DNA of 64,000 bases from Pectobacterium cacticida (GTDB lineage: Bacteria > Pseudomonadota > Gammaproteobacteria > Enterobacterales > Enterobacteriaceae). The translations under genes were made by a program, and so were the position numbers. Positions 60,931 to 64,000 of this stretch are shown one piece after another. The stretch spans positions 2,790,001 to 2,854,000 of the forward strand of contig NZ_CP133656.1 in assembly GCF_036885195.1 (NCBI RefSeq). The letters run 5' to 3'. The notes under the pieces were generated by a model, which had not been told where the DNA came from, did not search any database, and was given only the letters and a program-made list of their open reading frames with translations. The number at the start of each line of letters is the position of its first letter. The stretch's first letter is position 1.

Positions 60931-60997
60931 TCCAGGTGTTATGAGCGAAAATATTTGCTAATAAGCAATGCAATCATAACCAGTTGAATGAGCAACG
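60780..60997 (-). ncRNA. glmY: sRNA GlmY
   Basis: GlmY in E. coli is a decoy for the adaptor RapZ that protects GlmZ and so activates glmS translation. Its usual place is between glrK and purL, transcribed in this direction. A predicted transcript from about 60997 contains GCTCATTCA...TTATG, matching the E. coli GlmY 5' end as I remember it. It then has a GGTTATGA/TCATAAC stem. It would end at the TACGCGGCCA/TGGCCGCGTA hairpin (60786-60821), followed by AGCGTTTTAG. The 3' boundary is uncertain, and the 3' half does not look like E. coli. Confidence 0.65.
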
Positions 60998-61007
60998 CCC
61001 AATATTA

Positions 61008-61023
61008 AGCATTTATTATGCCA
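61008..61023 (-). promoter_or_regulatory. sigma-54 promoter of glmY
   Basis: On the minus strand TGGCATAATAAATGCT has the GG and GC doublets of the -24/-12 consensus TGGCACGNNNNTTGCW at the required 12-bp distance. The predicted start is about 60997, exactly before the GlmY-like 5' end. Confidence 0.7.
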
Positions 61024-61138
61024 ACTTTTAAGAAATAAAATAATCACATGATTATTAAGAAATTTTAGTCATGTTCTTACCGCGTAATCTCTCTTCAACA
61101 GGATTAGCCACGGCTATACGCGAAAAAGAGAGGACTTT

Positions 61139-61156
61139 TGTCGCTAAAAGCAGACA
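61139..61156. promoter_or_regulatory. GlrR binding site 1 (TGTC-N10-GACA)
   Basis: TGTC-GCTAAAAGCA-GACA is an exact fit to the GlrR consensus, about 120 bp upstream of the sigma-54 promoter, a normal enhancer distance. Confidence 0.75.
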
Positions 61157-61201
61157 GCTTTACGAGAATGGAACATCATTAAGTAAAATCAATATGTTAA
61201 G

Positions 61202-61219
61202 TGTCTCTTATTGGAGACA
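61202..61219. promoter_or_regulatory. GlrR binding site 2 (TGTC-N10-GACA)
   Basis: TGTCTCTTATTGGAGACA is an exact TGTC-N10-GACA site and is itself nearly palindromic. Confidence 0.75.
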
Positions 61220-61233
61220 TTAAAAACCCACTA

Positions 61234-61251
61234 CGTCGCGAAAAAACGACA
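61234..61251. promoter_or_regulatory. GlrR binding site 3 (one mismatch)
   Basis: CGTC-GCGAAAAAAC-GACA matches TGTC-N10-GACA at 7 of 8 fixed positions. E. coli glmY also has three GlrR sites. Confidence 0.6.
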
Positions 61252-61267
61252 AATTGAAAAATGCCCC

Positions 61268-61293
61268 AAAAAAAGGAGCCGAAGCTCCTTTTT
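61268..61293 (-). terminator. rho-independent terminator of purL
   Basis: On the minus strand AAAAAGGAGC-TTCG-GCTCCTTTTTTT: a stable UUCG tetraloop hairpin with a T-run, 16 bp after the purL stop. Confidence 0.92.
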
Positions 61294-61308
61294 GTAATGC
61301 ACCTTAAC

Positions 61309-64000
61309 TCAACCCAGTTGTCGACGCGCATTGCGGAACATACGCATCCATGGGCCATCTTCACCCCATTCTTCAGGATGCCAGGAATGGCTCACGGTAC
61401 GAAATACGCGCTCAGGATGCGGCATCATAATCGTCACACGCCCGTTGGTGCTGGTGACGGCCGTAATCCCGTTTGGCGATCCATTTGGATTCGCCGGATA
61501 GTTTTCGGTTATCTGACCATAGTGGCTGATATAACGAAGTGCGACCAACCCCTGTTCTTCAAGCGCAGCTAAATGCGCATCATCGCGGACCTCAACCCGG
61601 CCCTCGCCATGCGAAACCACGATAGGCATGTGCGACCCCGCCATATCGTTCATAAACAATGACGGGCTTTTCTCCACTTCGACCAAACTGAAACGCGCCT
61701 CAAAACGATCGGATTTGTTACGCACGAAACGCGGCCAGAGATCGGCGCCCGGTATCAGCTCACGCAAATTCGACATCATCTGGCAACCGTTACATACCCC
61801 TAATGCCAACGTCTGAGGACGCAGGAAGAATTCAGCAAATTCATCTCGTACGCGGGCATTAAACAGAATGGATTTAGCCCATCCTTCACCCGCACCGAGC
61901 ACATCACCATAAGAGAAGCCGCCACAGGCCACTAGCGCCTGGAAATCCTGCAAGTTACGGCGGTTTTCCAGCAGATCACTCATGTGAATATCAATGGCGT
62001 CAAAGCCCGCACGGTGGAATGCCGCCGCCATTTCTACGTGGGAGTTAACGCCCTGCTCACGCAGGACGGCCACTTTTGGCCGACTATTTTTGGCTATATA
62101 AGGCGCGGCAACATCTTCCTGTGGATCGAAGGTCAGCGATACGTTCAGGCCGGGGTCATTATCATCCTGTCTGGCGATATGTTCCTGATCGGCACACTGC
62201 GGGTTATCACGCAGACGCTGCATCTGCCAGCTGGTTTCCCCCCACCAACGACGTAGCGTTGACCGGCTTTCCTGATAGACGGCTTCAGCCCCTTTGTTGA
62301 TAGTGAAACGCGAACCTTCTTCAGCGTAACCGAGATAATGTACACAGTCTGCTAAACCATGCAGCGCCAGAATCGCTTCCACTTCGGCACGGCGCTCAGC
62401 CGTAATCTGGATCACGGCACCCAGCTCTTCATTAAACAGCGTCGCCAGCGTATCTTCACCTTGAGATGCGATATCGACGGTAACGCCGCAATGGCCGGCA
62501 AAAGCCATTTCTGCCAGCGTGACCAGCAGGCCGCCGTCTGAACGGTCATGGTAGGCCAGAAGCGCCTTGGCGGCGACCAACTCCTGCATCGCATTAAAGA
62601 ACCCCGCCAACTGTTCTGGGCTACGCACATCTGCCGTCTTGCGCCCTAATTGACGATAGACCTGCGCCAGCGCCGTTGCACCCAGCGCTTTATTTCCCGC
62701 GCCCAGGTCGATCAATAGCAGCGCATTATCTTGCCCGGTACGCAATTGCGGTGTGACCGTGTTACGCACATCTTCCACCCGGGCAAAGGCAGAAATCACC
62801 AACGACAGCGGCGAGGTGACACTGCGATCTTCGCCGTCTTCCTGCCAACGGGTTTTCATCGACATGGAGTCTTTCCCTACCGGGATCGTCAAACCCAGCG
62901 CCGGACACAACTCCTCGCCCACCGCTTTCACCGCATCGTACAGCCCGGCATCTTCACCTGGGTGCCCGGCCGCCGCCATCCAGTTCGCTGACAGCTTCAC
63001 GCGAGTTAGCGGACCAATGTGCGTCGCGGCAATATTCGTCAGCGCCTCGCCCACGGCCAGCCGGGCGGAGGCCGCAAAATTACGCAATGCGACTGGCGCA
63101 CGTTCGCCGATAGACATCGCCTCGCCGTAATAGCTGTCGAGGCTAGCGGTGGTCACCGCGCAGTCGGCCACCGGCACCTGCCACGGCCCAACCATTTGAT
63201 CGCGCGCCACCATGCCGGTAACCGAACGGTCGCCAATCGTGATCAGGAAGGTTTTTTCGGCGACCACAGGCAGGTGCAGCACGCGCTCGACTGCCTCTGC
63301 CAGATAGATATCGTCGCGTTGTAACGGCGTCCCCTCAACCTGCTTACGTTCAACGTCACGCAGCATCTTCGGCGTTTTACCCAGCAGCACATCCAGCGGT
63401 AGATCGATGGGCTTATTGTTGAAGTGGCGATCGTTCATCGTCAGATGCAGTTCTTCCGTCGCTTCCCCAATCACCGCGTAAGGCGCGCGTTCACGGCGGC
63501 AAATGTCATCAAACAGAGCCAGTTGTTCTGGCGCCACGGCCAGAACGTAACGTTCCTGCGATTCGTTACACCAGACCTCGAGCGGGCTCATGCCCGGTTC
63601 GTCATTCAGAATGTCGCGTAGTTCAAAACGCCCACCGCGGCCACCGTCGCTCACCAGTTCCGGCATGGCATTCGACAAACCGCCCGCGCCGACATCGTGA
63701 ATAAACAAAATCGGGTTGGCTTCACCCAACTGCCAACAACGGTCAATCACTTCCTGACAACGTCGCTCCATTTCCGGGTTATCGCGCTGTACCGAGGCAA
63801 AATCCAGATCCGCATCGGACTGACCGGATGCCATAGACGAAGCTGCGCCGCCGCCTAATCCGATATTCATCGACGGGCCGCCCAACACAATCAGTTTCGC
63901 CCCAACGCTGATTTCACCTTTTTTGACGTGATCGGCACGAATATTACCGATGCCGCCCGCCAGCATGATCGGCTTATGGTAGCCACGCAGTTCTATACCA
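61309..64000 (-). CDS. purL: phosphoribosylformylglycinamidine synthase PurL (3' part, runs off the window)
   Basis: The fourth step of purine synthesis (FGAR to FGAM, glutamine-dependent). About 897 C-terminal residues of the expected ~1295 are present; the frame stays open to the right edge, beginning GIELRGYHKPIMLAGGIGN, so the start lies outside. Visible parts are the AIRS-like ATP-grasp-type domain (LGGPSMNIGLGGGAASSMAS, FIHDVGAGGLSNAMPELV), its second half (NWMAAAGHPGEDAGLYDAVK, each cited to 20) and the C-terminal glutaminase domain with the nucleophile in LALGVCNGCQMM and the His-Glu pair in MMPHPERVFR. Confidence 0.97.
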   Translation of the reverse strand, partial: GIELRGYHKPIMLAGGIGNIRADHVKKGEISVGAKLIVLGGPSMNIGLGGGAASSMASGQSDADLDFASVQRDNPEMERRCQEVIDRCWQLGEANPILFIHDVGAGGLSNAMPELVSDGGRGGRFELRDILNDEPGMSPLEVWCNESQERYVLAVAPEQLALFDDICRRERAPYAVIGEATEELHLTMNDRHFNNKPIDLPLDVLLGKTPKMLRDVERKQVEGTPLQRDDIYLAEAVERVLHLPVVAEKTFLITIGDRSVTGMVARDQMVGPWQVPVADCAVTTASLDSYYGEAMSIGERAPVALRNFAASARLAVGEALTNIAATHIGPLTRVKLSANWMAAAGHPGEDAGLYDAVKAVGEELCPALGLTIPVGKDSMSMKTRWQEDGEDRSVTSPLSLVISAFARVEDVRNTVTPQLRTGQDNALLLIDLGAGNKALGATALAQVYRQLGRKTADVRSPEQLAGFFNAMQELVAAKALLAYHDRSDGGLLVTLAEMAFAGHCGVTVDIASQGEDTLATLFNEELGAVIQITAERRAEVEAILALHGLADCVHYLGYAEEGSRFTINKGAEAVYQESRSTLRRWWGETSWQMQRLRDNPQCADQEHIARQDDNDPGLNVSLTFDPQEDVAAPYIAKNSRPKVAVLREQGVNSHVEMAAAFHRAGFDAIDIHMSDLLENRRNLQDFQALVACGGFSYGDVLGAGEGWAKSILFNARVRDEFAEFFLRPQTLALGVCNGCQMMSNLRELIPGADLWPRFVRNKSDRFEARFSLVEVEKSPSLFMNDMAGSHMPIVVSHGEGRVEVRDDAHLAALEEQGLVALRYISHYGQITENYPANPNGSPNGITAVTSTNGRVTIMMPHPERVFRTVSHSWHPEEWGEDGPWMRMFRNARRQLG

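Larger units (their letters stand above)
60565..61308. other. glrK-purL intergenic region with glmY and its control sites
   Basis: A 744-bp gap with no long reading frame. It contains the sRNA gene glmY, its sigma-54 promoter, three GlrR sites, a 53-codon frame overlapping the sRNA and the purL terminator. All are listed separately. Confidence 0.7.

Overview
The window looks like chromosomal DNA of a pectinolytic enterobacterium of the family Pectobacteriaceae (Pectobacterium/Brenneria/Dickeya/Lonsdalea group). The core gene order xseA-guaBA-der-bamB-yfgM-hisS-ispG-rodZ-rlmN-ndk-sseA-sseB-pepB-isc-trmJ-suhB-glyA-hmp-glnB-glrR-qseG-glrK-glmY-purL is the enterobacterial one. A pectin acetylesterase/pectin methylesterase pair and a hexuronate (uxu) operon point to a plant-associated pectin degrader. 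The genus cannot be fixed from the sequence alone.

Bases 1-12050 are an accessory block. A MarR regulator with a short-chain dehydrogenase and a 126-bp intergenic repeat precede a complete type 1 fimbrial locus, fimB-fimE-[fimS]-fimA-fimI-fimC-fimD-fimF-fimG-fimH-fimK. The invertible fimS promoter element (3559-3871) has 12-bp inverted repeats and is captured in the OFF orientation. The FimH pilin domain is near-canonical but the mannose-pocket loops differ. The last gene encodes a FimK-like HTH-EAL protein with several catalytic positions replaced.

Bases 12050-18200 hold a DUF3750 protein, an AT-rich GT52 (sialyltransferase-type) glycosyltransferase, and a LysR regulator convergent with an isochorismatase-like amidohydrolase and an orphan NitT/TauT-type binding protein. 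Bases 18200-21830 are uxuA-uxuB-uxuR for glucuronate-branch catabolism.

Bases 21990-45080 are housekeeping: GMP synthesis, exonuclease VII, ribosome GTPase, outer-membrane assembly, tRNA charging, isoprenoid synthesis, cell shape and tRNA/rRNA modification. The striking exception is the isc locus. iscR and iscS remain, but iscU, iscA, hscB, hscA, fdx and almost all of iscX are gone. IscS has lost its C-terminal tail, and an iscX 3' scar sits directly behind it, so this organism must build Fe-S clusters another way (Suf is the obvious candidate, outside the window).

Bases 45190-50060 carry an iron-type ABC transporter behind a Fur-like box and a DUF1007/NicO metal-transport pair with a Zur-like box over its start. 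glyA and hmp follow, diverging from PurR-like and NsrR-like sites. The KdgR-controlled-looking paeY-pemA pair comes next, and the pemA stop codon lies inside a 30-copy hexanucleotide repeat. The window ends with glnB, the glrR-qseG-glrK two-component operon, the sRNA gene glmY with a sigma-54 promoter and three GlrR sites, and the 3' part of purL, which runs off the right edge.
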